A DNA stretch of 64,000 nucleotides from Gonapodya prolifera JEL478 (Eukaryota; Monoblepharomycota; Monoblepharidomycetes; Monoblepharidales; Gonapodyaceae): assembly GCA_001574975.1 (NCBI GenBank), contig KQ965865.1, forward strand, positions 53,143-117,142, given 5' to 3'. Shown one piece after another: positions 1 to 12,604 of this stretch. Below the pieces are notes generated by a model that was not told where the DNA came from, made no database searches, and saw nothing but the letters and a program-made list of their open reading frames with translations. Numbering within the stretch: the first letter of the stretch is position 1; each line of letters opens with the position of its first letter. Position numbers and translations under genes: made by a program.

Positions 1-3000
1 TCGGTCGTGCTGCAGCTCTTTGCCGTCAATCCACTCCAATTTCTTCTTCTCCGGCGAACAAGGGTGTATGGAGAAGCAGCTGCTTTGTTTTTTGACTACA
101 GGGTACGTAGTTAACGGATCATGCATTACTCGCGATCGGAAGTATAATCGATCTGCTCCATAAGTGGACACGATGGCGGACTTCGAAGATGACCGACGAG
201 GAAAGCCAACCAATATGGGACGCATTGCATGAGAAGAATGCTAAAAGATTGTACAAGGTGATGACAGAGCTTGAAGGGATTTGGATCAAAATGGGGCAAT
301 ATGTTTCGACGAGGTGAGACATTGGTCACGAGCTGCTCTTTCCGACCAACACCATCAATGGCCGAATGAATTTCCCCAGAGTTGATATTCTTCCAGAGGC
401 CTACATCACGGAATTGAAGCCGTTGCAGGACGCCCTCCCCCCTCGCGACATTGCCGACATTCGCCAAACCATCCTCGAGGAGCTCGGTTCCCCTTCAGAG
501 GAGCTCTTTCGTAAGCACGCTAACTGCACTTTATATCTCCACGCTATAACGCGTGCTGGTTGTTTGTAGATGAGTTCAACGAGAAGCCTCTGGCGACTGC
601 TTCGATCGCGCAAGTGCATAAAGCTGTTTTACGCAGTACGGGGGAAAACATTGTTGTGAAAGTACAGCACCGGAATATTGAGCGAAGTATGCGCGAATCA
701 GTTCAGTTGTGGTGCCAACCTCCTCATCACTCTTCCCACGCCTTCTAGTTGTAATGCAAGACTTGGAGAACATGCGCGAGGTCGTCCGAATTGTCGCGGA
801 GTTTGAGAAGGACTTTGACTTTCGTGTGATATACGACGAGTGGGCGAGCGAGTTGCCCAAAGAACTGGACTTTGTGAACGAAGCGAGCAACATGGAAACC
901 GTGCAACGAAACTTTGAGAAGTTTACCAGCGATTTGGATGCGCGGGATCCTAAGCTCGCAGAAGAGTTCGAGGTCTCATCACCGCAACTGAAATTCGACT
1001 GTCGTCTGCCTAAAATTGTCCAAAGCGTTCCTCGGTCCAAGAAAGTGCTTTGTCTCGAGTTTGTTGACGGGTGGAAGTTGAACGATGTCAAAGCACTGAA
1101 ATCCAACGGTGTGGACTGCCCGAAAATCGCTGGAGAGATATGTCGCTCGTACGCACAGCAAATATTCCATGCCGGTGTGTACAATGGGTGAGTACCGTGA
1201 CTTCCACTTCATTGTGGTTCACACTCATTGCGGCTTTCTCATCCAGAGACCCACACGGTGGCAATTTCGTTGGTACTACAACCTTATTCGCGGCACGTAC
1301 ACTTGCTGACCCAAGATTCATTCCACAGCTTGTCGAGAAGAGCAGCCACCGTCTTATCCTCCTCGACTTTGGATTGACAAAGCATCTCACCACGACGGAA
1401 AGGCGCGGCCTATCAAAAATGCTTGTTGCAGGTGAGTCGACCATTTAGTTTTCAGAACTTTATCAGGATCTTGAGGATAGCATCGTTCGGACAGCCGCGG
1501 ACCTCGACTATATTGCGCTTCTGAGTTCATTGGAGGAGGTAAATGGTAGTCCCTCTCGCGTCGTGGACATCTATGATTTACGTGGGCATTTTAGATTGGT
1601 CTGAAACTGAATATCGATGGTAAGTGTGTGTCTTTTCACCCAGAAGCGCTTGTCTTTACTTGCTCTTCCCCTCTCATCTGTAGAGCCGGAAGCGAGTATG
1701 AACGTGGTCCGCTTTTTGTTCCGGCGGTCCAAAAGTAAGGAAGAGAACCAGAAAGAAATGGAAGGTACGCCGAGGAGAAGTGCTGTTTCCCGTATTGAAC
1801 TTCATCACACGCACGTTGCAAACTCTTATGCAAAAAGAAATGAACAAAAAGTACGAAGAAGATCAGGCGAGCCGACCAACAATGCGCAAAGTCGTGGAAG
1901 CGTTTCCAGGATGCTTGATTCTCTTTGGAAGGGTGCTGAATTTGCTGAGGGGTTTGTCGAGCAGTTTGGGCGACACCAAATCTTACTTGGAGGTAGATGA
2001 TTCACATCCTTTCCTTTCACGTGCACACGGATACTGATTGGAATTGAGTAGATCATGACCCCTTTTGCGCGACAATCTCTCCTCGATGATTTTCTCCGGG
2101 AGAGCGCCGTTCCCCTCAGCGTTTCCAACGTGTCGATGAACGCAGCTGAAACTAAGCTGCGTGGCGTCATCAAAACTCTGGCGGACCAGAAACTTGTCCT
2201 GGGCATGCAAGTGTTTGTATCCAGAGGCGCGGAGACGGTCGCGAACGTCTCCGAAGGGTTCATGGGTGTGAGTTGTCGTCGTGTCAAACGGTGCGAACGA
2301 TGAAGCAAAACCGCACTGTGTTGAAGCCGCTTGACCCGCGAAAATACTCGGAAGATACATTGACCAACGTCTTCTCGGTGACGAAACCGTTTGTGGCAGG
2401 TATGTGTTTCTCGGCAAGGTGAATGGGTACGTTGTGCATGTATGACACTCCTCTACATAAACCACCAGTCGTTCTGCATCTCTTGGTTCAAGACGGCGTC
2501 TTGAAATACGATGACACCGTATCCTCTGTTTGGCCCTCGTTTGCGCAGAAGGGCAAGGAAAACATCACCGTCGCACAAGCCCTCAGCCATCTCGCAGGAC
2601 TGCAAGACGCGGGCTCGGACGAGGTGAGCCCTGCCAGCCCAGAAAAGCCGGACGGGGACTAACGCAAGCGTGGCCGCTCCGCAGATGATGGGGGACTTGT
2701 TCACCCTGACGGATTGGAGCAAGGTGATGGGCTTTTTGGAGCGTGCGGCGCCAAAGAGTGTCGGGACGTTTGGGTACCATTATTTGGTGTACGGGCACCT
2801 TATCGGTGGGATCCTCGAGAAGGTGTGTTTTGGGTGTTGGTTTTGTGGCGGCTTGGTTGGGAGAGTGAGCGTACATGACATGTCAACAGTCGTCGGGTCG
2901 TGCGTGCATGGATCTTGTGAACGAACGAGTCTTCCATCCCCTTGGGATTCAGAACGACGGGTTTATTGGAATTTCACCAAAGGCAAGTCACGTCATAGTT

Positions 3001-4135
3001 TCCACGAGGATTCATGCTCGGCGGTGTAACTGCTGATAAACAGGTGGAATCCCGGCTTGCATCTGTCGTGATGGACGTCAAGGGACTGATAAAGTCGTTC
3101 GGCGCTAACTTCAGCTCGATCGAGGATCTCGTCTCCAAGGAAGGTGTTACCCTCAAGGAGGAGCCGCACGTCGTCACCAATGGCGACGCGAATGGCGTCA
3201 CGAATGGAAATGGCCACACCGCACCAACCCCATCCCGTCCCGCTGCCACGACCGCCCCGGCGCGTAACCTCCGCGAGCGACTTGCGTCGTCCCCAGGCGC
3301 GAGCCAGGCGCTCGTGCTGTCGAACCCGTCCATCTTCAACCACCTGCGCATTCGCCGTGCGGTGATCCCGGCTGCGAACGGGCACTTCACGGCGAACGCG
3401 CTGGCAAAGTTTTATTCGTCGGTCGGGGCGGCGTTTGCGGTTGAGGGAGGAGACAAGGGCAAGGACAGGGGCAACGTGCTCGGAATCAAGAGCAAGACGG
3501 CCGAGTCGATGATGTGGGGGTTCGATTTCGCGGAGCAGTGGGACGATAAGGGAAAGGCCAAGTCGGCGCGGAGGTTGGTCACGGAGGAGGAATTGAGCGT
3601 CTTGAGAGCGTCGGCGGGAGTCGTTCCCGCGATGGGTGGTGGATGTGAGTGTAGTGTGCAATTTGACTCTGCGCCGTGTGAAGATTCGTTAAGTGACGTG
3701 TTGGTCCTGTGTTGTGTGGTGTAGTCTTCCGGTACCATTTCGTGAAGAGGTTGCCTGCGCCCAAGAGCAGACCGGACGGCGCGTACTATGTCGCGGAGCT
3801 GATTGTCGGGCTTGGACATTCGGGGTTCGGAGGATCCGTGGCCATGGCTCTGCCGAGCGAGAACGTGTCGTTTGCGATCGTGCTTAATAAGCTGAATTTG
3901 CAAGGCAAGGCTACTCAGACGGTGATGGACTGTATTGCTGAGGTAGAGGTTGAAACGTCCTTGTTTCTTCGAGTTTAGATACATGATTCCCCCCCACCCC
4001 CACCCCCTGCAGATTCTGGACGTTGGGCACCCCATCCAATATGGCGGAGTCGAGGCTGGTCGCACTGCGGCTGTAAGTGCGCGGGCGGAGGTGTTTGCGG
4101 ACATGGAGGTGCGAATGGAGGAGTCACTGGAATGA
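1..4135 (+). CDS. ABC1/ADCK-family kinase fused to serine beta-lactamase-like domain (5' partial)
   Basis: Multi-exon gene entering from the left edge, so the N-terminus is missing. The first half is an ABC1 (AarF/COQ8/ADCK) kinase-like domain. It shows the KxGQ motif (KMGQYVSTR, about 279-315), the Ala/Ser loop ATASIAQVH (about 597-623), [10 protein letters not shown] (about 865-895), DPHGGN (about 1248) and LLDFG (about 1360-1375). Exons then continue in frame into a beta-lactamase/EstA-type domain: SVTK nucleophile motif (SxxK, about 2377), FGYHYLVYG (about 2768, in place of YxN) and GHSGFGG (about 3810, HxG-like). Introns of about 60 nt interrupt it; the stop is at 4133-4135. ABC1 kinases act on lipid or coenzyme Q metabolism in mitochondria or plastids, and SxxK domains hydrolyse esters or amides. 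Similar fusions are known in some eukaryotes. The substrate is unknown. A Gly/Asn/Pro-rich linker (about 3160-3260) lies inside the lactamase part. Confidence 0.85.
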
Positions 4136-4471
4136 GGAGGCGAGTGCGGACGGTAATTGTTAGATTGCATGATTTCGTAGACATGTGATTTAGACGAGAA
4201 CTTATACAATGCAAATTTCACGAGTTTTAGAGTTTGTGGTGGCTGCGCAACATATTCGCATTGAGTTCGCAGCCGGTTTCTTCGCCAACACTTCCCACAT
4301 GCGCCGTTCCAATGAGCGAGAGTCCGAACTAACCCTTAGCTGCTCAGTCGCCCTCTCAGTCGGACATTCAGTCCCTATGGCCGCTGAGGCAACTCTCCTG
4401 CGGCCCCTGTGGACATTCAACCTCTCAAATTTAATTTCATTCAAACCGACACGCGAAAACCAACTGCACCA

Positions 4472-7400
4472 ATGAAACTCGAGCGCCAAATCAAGCTGCG
4501 GTGCGTTTATCTCGCCACCCACGCTGTCCCACCTAGCTCACCTGGTCGCCGCAAACTTCCAGCCTCGTCCTGCCTGTCGTCCTGGGCATGCTCGTGCTGG
4601 GTGGGAATGGAGGTCATTTTTTCTGTACCAGAATCCTCCTTACCATTTGCATCAACCGCAGGCGCTGCCACAGTCGCGCTGATTTACACGCAGTCCTCGT
4701 CGTGGATTGACGAACTGGCATCCATCATCGATGACTTACAAGTGCGTCAACCCAAGAGATCTTGTCCTCTCCTGTATTCCAACACCTCTAATGTTTGAAT
4801 TCATGTCGAACCAACATTCATGAATCCTCAACGCACCAGATCGCAGCCGTCCAGTCCCGTGCATACGGCAAGGCCTCATTCGTCCAGTCGTTTGTCTCTT
4901 CTTTCGTCCTCGACGTGCGAGTGCTTGCTCTCTATGCCGCCGCGGCCACTCGGGGGACGCTTGGGACAATTGCGCGGTACGTTCGATTCCCACAATCCTC
5001 CTCACCGTGTACTCACCTCGATCTCTCCCCCCGCGCTCTTCCCAACCTTGGCGTAACACGGTTCCATGCCTCTCGTAACCCGCCCGCCCGACTCCCGCCA
5101 CCACAGACCCATCCCGTCATTCTTCCAGCTCCCACTGCTCGACTCGCCTTCCGTCGCCACACCCATGCCGCCCGAGACGTCACGCCCTCTGTACTCGTCG
5201 TACTGGTCCGTCAACATATCTACCTCGGCTGACCTTGCCGCTGCGGCCAGCTCGAGCATGAACAGCTCCGTTCTTGATATGGCGTTCAGACCGTTGTTCC
5301 TTGACAAGGTGAGTCGGACATTGAGTGTAAACCTTGGAGTGGAGAAATGGGGAAAGAGGGGATGTGCGTTGATGGTGTGGGGAAGAGGATGCAGGAATTC
5401 CACGGAGATGACTATGAAATGAGATGGCCCCTGAAAGGGCATCAAGTTCCACGCATTACATGTCCTCTGAGACCAGAGAGACTGAAAGCTCGACCGTCTC
5501 CTCTCTTCCTTATCCCACCATAAACCCTCACCTCCCCACAGCCCGGCACGAACCAACTCTACACCGGCTTCTCGGACACCGGCATGCGGATATTTCCTTA
5601 CAAATTCGACTCGTCCCTCAACGCCTCCTTCCGCACCCAACGGTTCTGCGACGCGCCCGATCTGGACCCGTCCGTACGGGGTAAAGTTGGGTTCATCCCG
5701 GCGTGTCGCCGGTGGTACAGATCTGCTATTGATGCGGTGCGGAACGCGTCCAGCGCGAGCGCGAGCACGGGCAGTAGCGTCGATGGTATCGGGCCGTGGG
5801 TTGTTGTGTCGCCGTATGTGGACGCGACTACGGGGAAAGTGATGTGAGTACGCACCGTTCTGGGTCGTTGGAGTACCGGCACCACAAGATCCTGACAATC
5901 GCCGTTTCGGGGAATGGGCACTCGTTTGAAGCATCTCGGCATCGCAGGCATTCCTCGACGCGCGCGGAGCCGTCGCCGGCGTGGCAGCGCTGGACGCCAA
6001 CATGGACTTGTTCCTGGCGACGTTTTCGCAGAGCAGCAAGGTGGAGTGTGCGCTCCGTGTTGGGTCTAGTGCACCCAGTGGTCTCATTTGTGCGCTTCTA
6101 TAACGCGGGCCACGGGATTGACAGATCTTGGAAAATGGGTACTTGCTGGTTATGGACACGACGGGGAATCTTATCGTCTAGTGAGTGCTCCCACAAGTCC
6201 ACCCAAACACCCTAGCCACCCTCACACCCAAAAATACCCACCCAACCACCCAGCGACCAGGCCCAAGCCCAATCCAAAAACATCTCCATCTACTCCTCCA
6301 TCACCAACATCCTCTCCACCGACTTCCCAGGGGACGCGCCTTCCGCTGCGGCCTTCCTCGCGCTGGCGCAGCAATCGGCCACTGCAGGGACCTCCACGAC
6401 GTTCCTCCGCGGGGGCCGCCTGTGGCGCCTCGCGGCGACGGGGGTCCCGGACACGTCGTACCTCGTTGTCGCCCTCGTGCCCATATCCGACCTACGTGCC
6501 CTGTCGGACTCCATGCGGGCAAAGACTGCCACATTTGGCGCGGCGGCGACGGGGGTAACTGCGGTGCTGCTGGTGGTCGCAGCATTCGTAGCGAATAGGG
6601 TCAGCACCTGGATTGCAGAAAGGGTGCTGAAGCCCGTCAAAAATCTTACAGAGTTTGTCGAGCGCGTCACGTCGGGAAATTTGGATCAAGAGCCTATTGT
6701 GAGTGCGGTGTGGTGCGGTTGTATGCGGTCCATTGGTAACGATGACCGTCCTGCTCCCTAATTCCCACCCCTTGACAACCAGAACTATGGGCCCGTCAAT
6801 ACAGAGATCGACGCCATCGGTAAGAACTTCCGCGAGCTTTTGGTGGCAATGCGGTTTGGCAACACGGCGTACTACGCGGGTGATCTCAACAAGGCCCTTG
6901 ACAGCGTGAGTGCTTTGTGTGTGGGGCCTTTTATCGGGAAGTGTGCTGAGTCGCTCTCTCGCGGGCTCCGCATGCCAGTATCTGGCCGCGGAGAGGGTCA
7001 TGACGGAATTCAATTCGGAGAGAGGAAAAGGAGTCTGTTGGAACAACCTTGGCAACGTGTACTCCCAGATGGGCAGGTAGGTTCGCTACTCTCCAGGAAT
7101 ACCTGTAAAGGTTTGTTCGGGAAGTTTTGAAGATCAACGCTCCATAACTGTTAGGTTTGATCTAGCCCTAAACCATTACAATAAGGCCATTGACAGCGGT
7201 AGGTGTTGCGTTTATGATGGCCTCTACCGCAACTTAAAAACCCTGCCTCCCAGCGGAACGCCTTCTTGCCGCCGAACAAGACCTCACCAAGCGAAACGAT
7301 CTGCACAGCACGCTAGCAGAGCGACTCATGAACAAGGGCGTACTTTTCAAGGTCACAAACAAGCCACCCGAGCAGTCTGTGGCGTTATTCGAGCGGGCGA

Positions 7401-8666
7401 TAGAGCTACACCGGCATAACGACAGCGTTGATGGAATTGCGCAGGTGTCGGGGAACTTGGGCCAGCTGTACCTGGAGCGCAAAACCTTGCCCAAGGCTGA
7501 GGAGTGCATTAAGAACGCGTATACCGAAATCAAGGACAGGCAGAGGCCTGTGGCGTTGCAATACGCGGCAATGAACATGTAAGTGACTCGTGTGACCTGT
7601 GGCGTGGGAAGAACGGACTTTGACTGTTGAGAACAGGGGTCTTCTTGCTGACGCTCAAGGCCTTCAGGAAGAAGCACTAGCGTGGTTCTTATGTGAGCAA
7701 CCCGAAATGCGGTAATTTGCTTTCTGTTTGCCCTAATTCTCGAAATCAAAACCATGTTTGAAAGATGTGCTCCAGCGCTTTGAAGTCTCTGTCCATTACG
7801 TGCAGAAAAAGTGCACACAGGAAGTGATTCGGCTCTGTCAGGATCCCGCGATCAACAAGCCCGACATAGCTCAAGCGGTGTATAAAGTTGGCCGATCACT
7901 CTTTCCTGACCTTGCCATACTCCCTGGGGCCGCTGGTGCACCAGGACCAAGCGGCTCAAGCCAAGGAACCACTCACATTGATTCACAAGCTAATGTACGT
8001 GTTCATTTATTAACTTGCATCGCTGCCAAAAATCACGGTCTTCGTTTTCGGATGCAGGCACAGATGCGCATGCTCATGGCGGGGAGCAAGGACCTTGCAT
8101 TCACCTTGGATGTTTCTGGCTCCATGAGCGGCACGTTCATTCATCAATGCCGCACCTCTATCAACGAAATCATTGACAGTCACTGCGGACAAAATGATCT
8201 CGTGGCGCTTCTTGTGTTCGACAACACAGTAAGGCAAGTGTTCGACTGGACGTTTGCAACCGACGGACAGAAAGCAGTCATGCGCAATCTCGTTAACAAC
8301 GACACCCGAATTGGAGGAAGCACTGCATTCTGGGATGCACTTGTGGCCACCGCTCGGCGCATGGCGAAAGTTAAAGATCACAAAGGCCGCTCGCTCTGGA
8401 TCTGCACCCTCACTGACGGAGGCGACAACGCGTCAAGGAGCACGTCTACCAGTGTCATCGCGGAACTCAAAAAGTTACCTCAGGTGGGCCTCATCGCCAT
8501 CACGGTCGGAGTACTCAGCAACGAGGCGGAGATTCGCAGAGTGTGCGAGGCCAGCCGTAATCGGGGTCTTTTCATTCGCGCCGAAGCGTCTGGGCAGGGC
8601 ATCCAGACCGCTTTTAGGGCCGCGATTCAACACATGGAGGATTATGCAGTCCAGCAGTTCACCTGA
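4472..8666 (+). CDS. Cache-HAMP-TPR-VWA transmembrane sensor protein
   Basis: Multi-exon gene, ATG at 4472, stop at 8664-8666. Exon 1 and the next exon give a short basic N-terminus and a first membrane helix (about 4557-4700). An extracellular region follows with Cache-like features, including PACRRWYRSA (about 5698-5728) resembling the RxWY signature of Cache sensors. A second membrane helix (about 6520-6610) leads into a HAMP-like helix pair (VLKPVKNLTEF...EIDAIGKNFREL). TPR-type helical repeats follow (CWNNLGNVYSQMG at about 7040-7075; GNLGQLYLERK at about 7450-7480). The C-terminal exon (about 8057-8666) is a von Willebrand A domain with MIDAS DVSGSMSG (about 8108), the threonine region GGSTAFWDA and TDGGDN. 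HAMP domains normally relay ligand signals across membranes; here the output is TPR plus VWA, both protein-binding modules. No kinase, cyclase or methyl-accepting domain is visible. Ligand and partners are unknown. Confidence 0.8.
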
Positions 8667-10051
8667 ACATACGTTTTTTATGTGTACATGTGCTCTCTCC
8701 CTTCTTCTTTTAATCTTGAAGTACATGAATTTTCTATGGCCTTTCAGAATTCGTCACGAAAAAGGGGAAGGGGTGACGGGAGAGAGATTTGTTTGGGCAC
8801 GTGTAATAATGTTCGAAATGAAGGCGCAATCTTTCTTACACTTCATTGCTGCACAACCGGCATTTCAAAAAAGTGCGACATCGTCGGCGGCGCGTTGAGA
8901 GAACGCTGCGATAGATCAACATCCCTCGAAAATCAAAGCAGCAACCTCGAGAGCTGTTGCTTTGTCGTCAGGACGTATGAGTCGTCGGTAACAACAACAT
9001 GTTGGAACGCCAACACGCCAGAAAGCACCCCTCGCCGAAAAGGAAGAGTGCCCGGGCATCCCCCCTTGCTGAGTCTGCTTGGGGCTTTCCATGCACAGTC
9101 AGTCAGCGGGGACCGCTTCATGGCTCTGTCGTGGCGGGATACGGGCTGCAGAGGACGACAAGATCCAAGGGAAACCGCGGATTTTAAGACTCTGCGCGAG
9201 TCCGCGTTGCTCACAAGGCGACGCGGCTCTCTTTGGGAATGTTTTGGTGGCCTTCAATATCATGTACCTGCAACCCAAACATCTCGGCTTTCAGAGTGAT
9301 GAGCGCCGCCATCAATGGGGAACATGTTAAAGATGAGTATCACTGTTTGGGGGTGAAATCTGCTGCATGTTCGAGGCGACGTTTTCGGTGAGGATTCATG
9401 ACCGGTAGCACCTGAGTGCGCCGGCGCCGGAGTCGGACTAGATGGTAACTCCCCCTCGAGGGGTACGCCCGTGGACGCCTCCGCTGACCAAGTCACGTTG
9501 GGGTCGGTCATGGATTGGCTGGCTCATTCATGGCCACCACACTGACGATGAAGCCTTGGATGGCAGCACTGATGGGAGATGGTGTTGCGTTGGTAATTCT
9601 TTGCGACAACGTAGCTCTGACCATCCATACTTTTTTTTTTTTTGGTTTTTTTTGGGGGGGTGGGGAATGGGTGAGGGGCTCCTCTCCCTCTTGTCGTGGA
9701 CGCGGCTCTCTCTGGAATGTGTCGAGGGAATCATTGCACGCGGGAGTTGAAAAAAGACGGTTGAATGTGGATGGAAGACCTGAAAGGGTAAGTTTAATGA
9801 AGGTTGGACGTCTTAGGTTGTGATCCTCACTCCATGCAAACTTGTGTTGAAGCGACGGAGATCATTAATGGATTACATATTCGAGAATGGAATTGAATTA
9901 TATGGACGCTGAAATAAACGTTCTCATATGCCCTAGGCATGAGTAATAACAGAATGCGCACAGTCCTCAACAGTGTATGAAGAGCCGATGCTACATATCA
10001 CCAACAATTGCATTTAATTCGATTACAGTGAAAAGAGAATAAGAACCGACA
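8667..10051. other. Intergenic spacer between convergent receptor genes
   Basis: The 1.4 kb between the 3' ends of the two receptor genes holds no reading frame I can support. It contains one copy of a dispersed repeat (8870-9036) and homopolymer runs at about 9631-9662 (T-rich followed by G-rich). Short open frames across it lack recognisable motifs or splice continuity. Confidence 0.6.
8870..9036 (+). repeat. Dispersed repeat, copy A
   Basis: About 165 bases that match 23592-23757 at roughly 70% by eye. Shared blocks include AGAACGCTRCGATASATCAA, GTCGTCAGGAST, GTCRTCGGYMACAACAAC and GCCAACACRCCMGAAAGCAC (R, S, Y, M mark differences). Both copies are in the same orientation and both lie just past the stop codon of a + strand gene. 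No terminal repeats or target-site duplications were recognised, so the element type is unknown. Confidence 0.6.
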
Positions 10052-11956
10052 TTAGGCGGCTGAGCCTGGCGTACCACTCTCTGGCGATTCGGCAGCTTCA
10101 TAAGACGGGGGTGGGAGGTCGGGCACCTTGTCTACAACGTTCTTCGAGTGGACATTGCTGTTCCAGTCTGGCATCTCACTGTTCTTGTAAAATGGGTTCG
10201 CCTTCCCTGCGGGAGCTTTCGTGGTCGCGCGCAGCGTCTCGATCATGGAGTAGAACCTCTGCGATAGCTCTTCGGTTTCGTCAATACGTGCAAGGGCGAT
10301 GCCCTTGCCCCCTCCATTGGTGGGGTCGACACCAGCAAACAGGTCGTTTTCGCCTATGTTGCGGCTGATCTTCTCGGATTCGTGACTGAGACGGACGAGA
10401 GGCTGTGCGGCAGAGTTTGCGAGTATGGCCACGGAGGTCTTGAGAGGAAGAAGGAAGGAGCGGAGCCGGTGTGTAAGGTCGAGCGATGACATTGTGTGGA
10501 ACGACGTCATGGCACTTACTGAGACAATGATCAGAACGGCCAAGAATATTCCCACTGAGATGCCGCTGTATGTTGCCAAGATGTTGTTCATCCGCGCTTG
10601 AACGTTTTGGACGGGAATGTTGACGAGAGCCATTGGGAATGCTGAAACAGACACGTATGAGGGACTCAACTTCCCGTTGGTAATGTTTAGCACTTTGTAG
10701 ACCTGAAGTCATTGAGCCATGAGCTCCTGCAAGAACGCGAACTCACGCAAGAACAACTGCCACTTACAACAAGATAGTTGTCGCCAGAACTTGGGTCCTT
10801 GTACACTTCCGACGAGGCAACGCCCGAGCTTGCACTTCTCATCCGATCCCAAAGATCGGCATTGATGGTTGGATTGGTTGCATTTCTGTACGTGAATGGT
10901 ACGTCCGCGGTCCACGTCTTCAAGTTCCAAGACGGATTTGATAACGCAACACCATTAGTCTGATAAAGCGACATGGAACCTCCCTTAGCCGCTTGCGACT
11001 CTAGGGTCGCTTTCAAAGTGTCGATGACGACATCGACGCCAGCGACTCCAATTATGGCTCCGGATGACGTGTTCCGGATCAAGGACGACACGGTAATCTC
11101 CCATCCCTGACCAAAGGCGTCGCGATATGGGTCCGTCACGACATACGCGGAGGTTGGATTGGCTTGTGCATCTTTGTACCAAGGTCGTACTCGCGGGTCA
11201 TATGCCGTCTGGTTTCTGCTGTCGCCCGTGCCTGGATACCGACGGTAAACACCCCCCTCATCGAATCCGACATATAAAATGGCCACATTGGGGTTCAATT
11301 GGTACGAGGACCGAAAAATGGGATCCATGTGGGCGGTCGCGTCGACAATGGCCTGTTGAGCGGGGGTGAGACCGGGCGGCTCACTTCCGATGACGTTGGG
11401 TACGAGATAGGTTGAGTGCTTGAGTGAGATTGTCCAACCCGAAAATCGGGACCCTGCTGGGGGGACCACGGATTCTGCCGCCTGAAACAAAATGCTAGAC
11501 TGATAGCGAAGCGGTGTGCACTTGACCTCGCGAGCCCCACCTGAATACCAGCGGGACTATCAAAATATGAAGGAACAGTCGCGAAAGGTTGATCGCTTCT
11601 GAATGTAACACCAGCCGCCTGACTGATCAACAATGAAATGCTGCGCGCTATCTTATTGAGGTCATTTTCGAACAGAGAGGCCGCGTCGTTCACGCTTGCA
11701 GGATAAAGAAGGGTCGAAATGGTCAGACCAGCGTTGTTCGAAATGGATACCCTGCCTACTTTGCTGTGAGGGCCTGCGTGAGCTGTGTGCTGAGCGCATC
11801 GTTCGTTGTGCTCCCAATGTTGCCGATGATTGCGCCGAGAAATCCGAGCGAAAGAGCTTCCACGAGGATTAGGAAACCGAGGGAAACCGCCAGGCCCGCA
11901 ATTATGAATTGTGTACGCAGACTGTAGCCAGTCCATCGACTTTTGCTGGATGCCAT
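10052..11956 (-). CDS. Cache-HAMP transmembrane receptor with C-terminal PPxY motif
   Basis: Start at 11956, stop at 10052-10054. A cytoplasmic start (MASSKSRWTG) is followed by a strong membrane helix (about 11780-11900). The extracellular part carries the hallmark of double-Cache sensors, YDPRVRPWYKDA (about 11170-11205), then VAGVDVVID (about 11010-11035). A second membrane helix follows (GIFLAVLIIVSVSAM, about 10510-10560), then a HAMP-like segment ending ETEELSQRFYSMIETL (about 10240-10290). The tail ends PPPSYEAAE, containing a PPxY (WW/Nedd4-type) motif. Introns are visible at about 11489-11541 and 10710-10775. The join near 11762 needs a one-base shift that no canonical intron explains, so either a splice was missed or there is a frameshift. 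No enzymatic output domain is visible. It is convergent with the Cache-HAMP-TPR-VWA gene, suggesting a local receptor pair. Confidence 0.8.
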
Positions 11957-12604
11957 TTCTTAGACCGTTTTTCAGCAGAAAATCGAGCGGAAATGAATTC
12001 TCGCTGTGGACTCATTCTGTGGACGACAGATGAGGCGGCCGCAGATGGACTGAGTCGTGGTGGCAGACTGAGCACGGAGGAAACTCGCGCAAGCTCGGGA
12101 ATGAGTGGCTCTATGCTCCGATGAACTGAATGGAATTTAATTGCAAGTGGCCTCGCAACATCCGGAAGCGGTGAGAAGAGTTCGGTTGCTGCGGATGTTC
12201 CTTTTTCCGAACTGCACCCTGTACACAAATGCAACGGACATGAGATCTGTAGGAATAGTGACGAGTGGGAAATTGTACATATGCGAGAATTTCTGATTTT
12301 TCACCACGCGGGCAAAAATTAAGTATACAAACCTTACCACCCGCGTCTACCACCAATGACCTAAGATCTCAACTTTGTTTTCAGTGGAGTCCTTCTCCAT
12401 CTCCATTCCATTTCCTCGAAACTTTTGTTCACAAAACCTGGGCAGGCTCACAAGGTTGAGTCCAAGGCACCAAGGGTCACCAAAAACCTTCTCGCCCTTC
12501 CACGATTCTCGCTGTAATGGCCGCATTATTTCACCGAGCATATCTCTCACATAAGAAGCCGGAGAGCGTAGCTCATCTCTCCCTCCCCCACCCATCCATC
12601 TAAA
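11957..12604. promoter_or_regulatory. Divergent intergenic/promoter region
   Basis: About 650 bases between divergently transcribed genes (receptor leftward, pectinesterase copy 1 rightward), so promoters for both should lie here. No clear TATA or repeated operator-like motif was recognised. Confidence 0.4.

Noticed and set aside
8682-9330. Overlapping open frames of 60-200 residues downstream of the VWA gene
   Set aside because: No motif, no splice continuity, and they coincide with a dispersed repeat and homopolymers.
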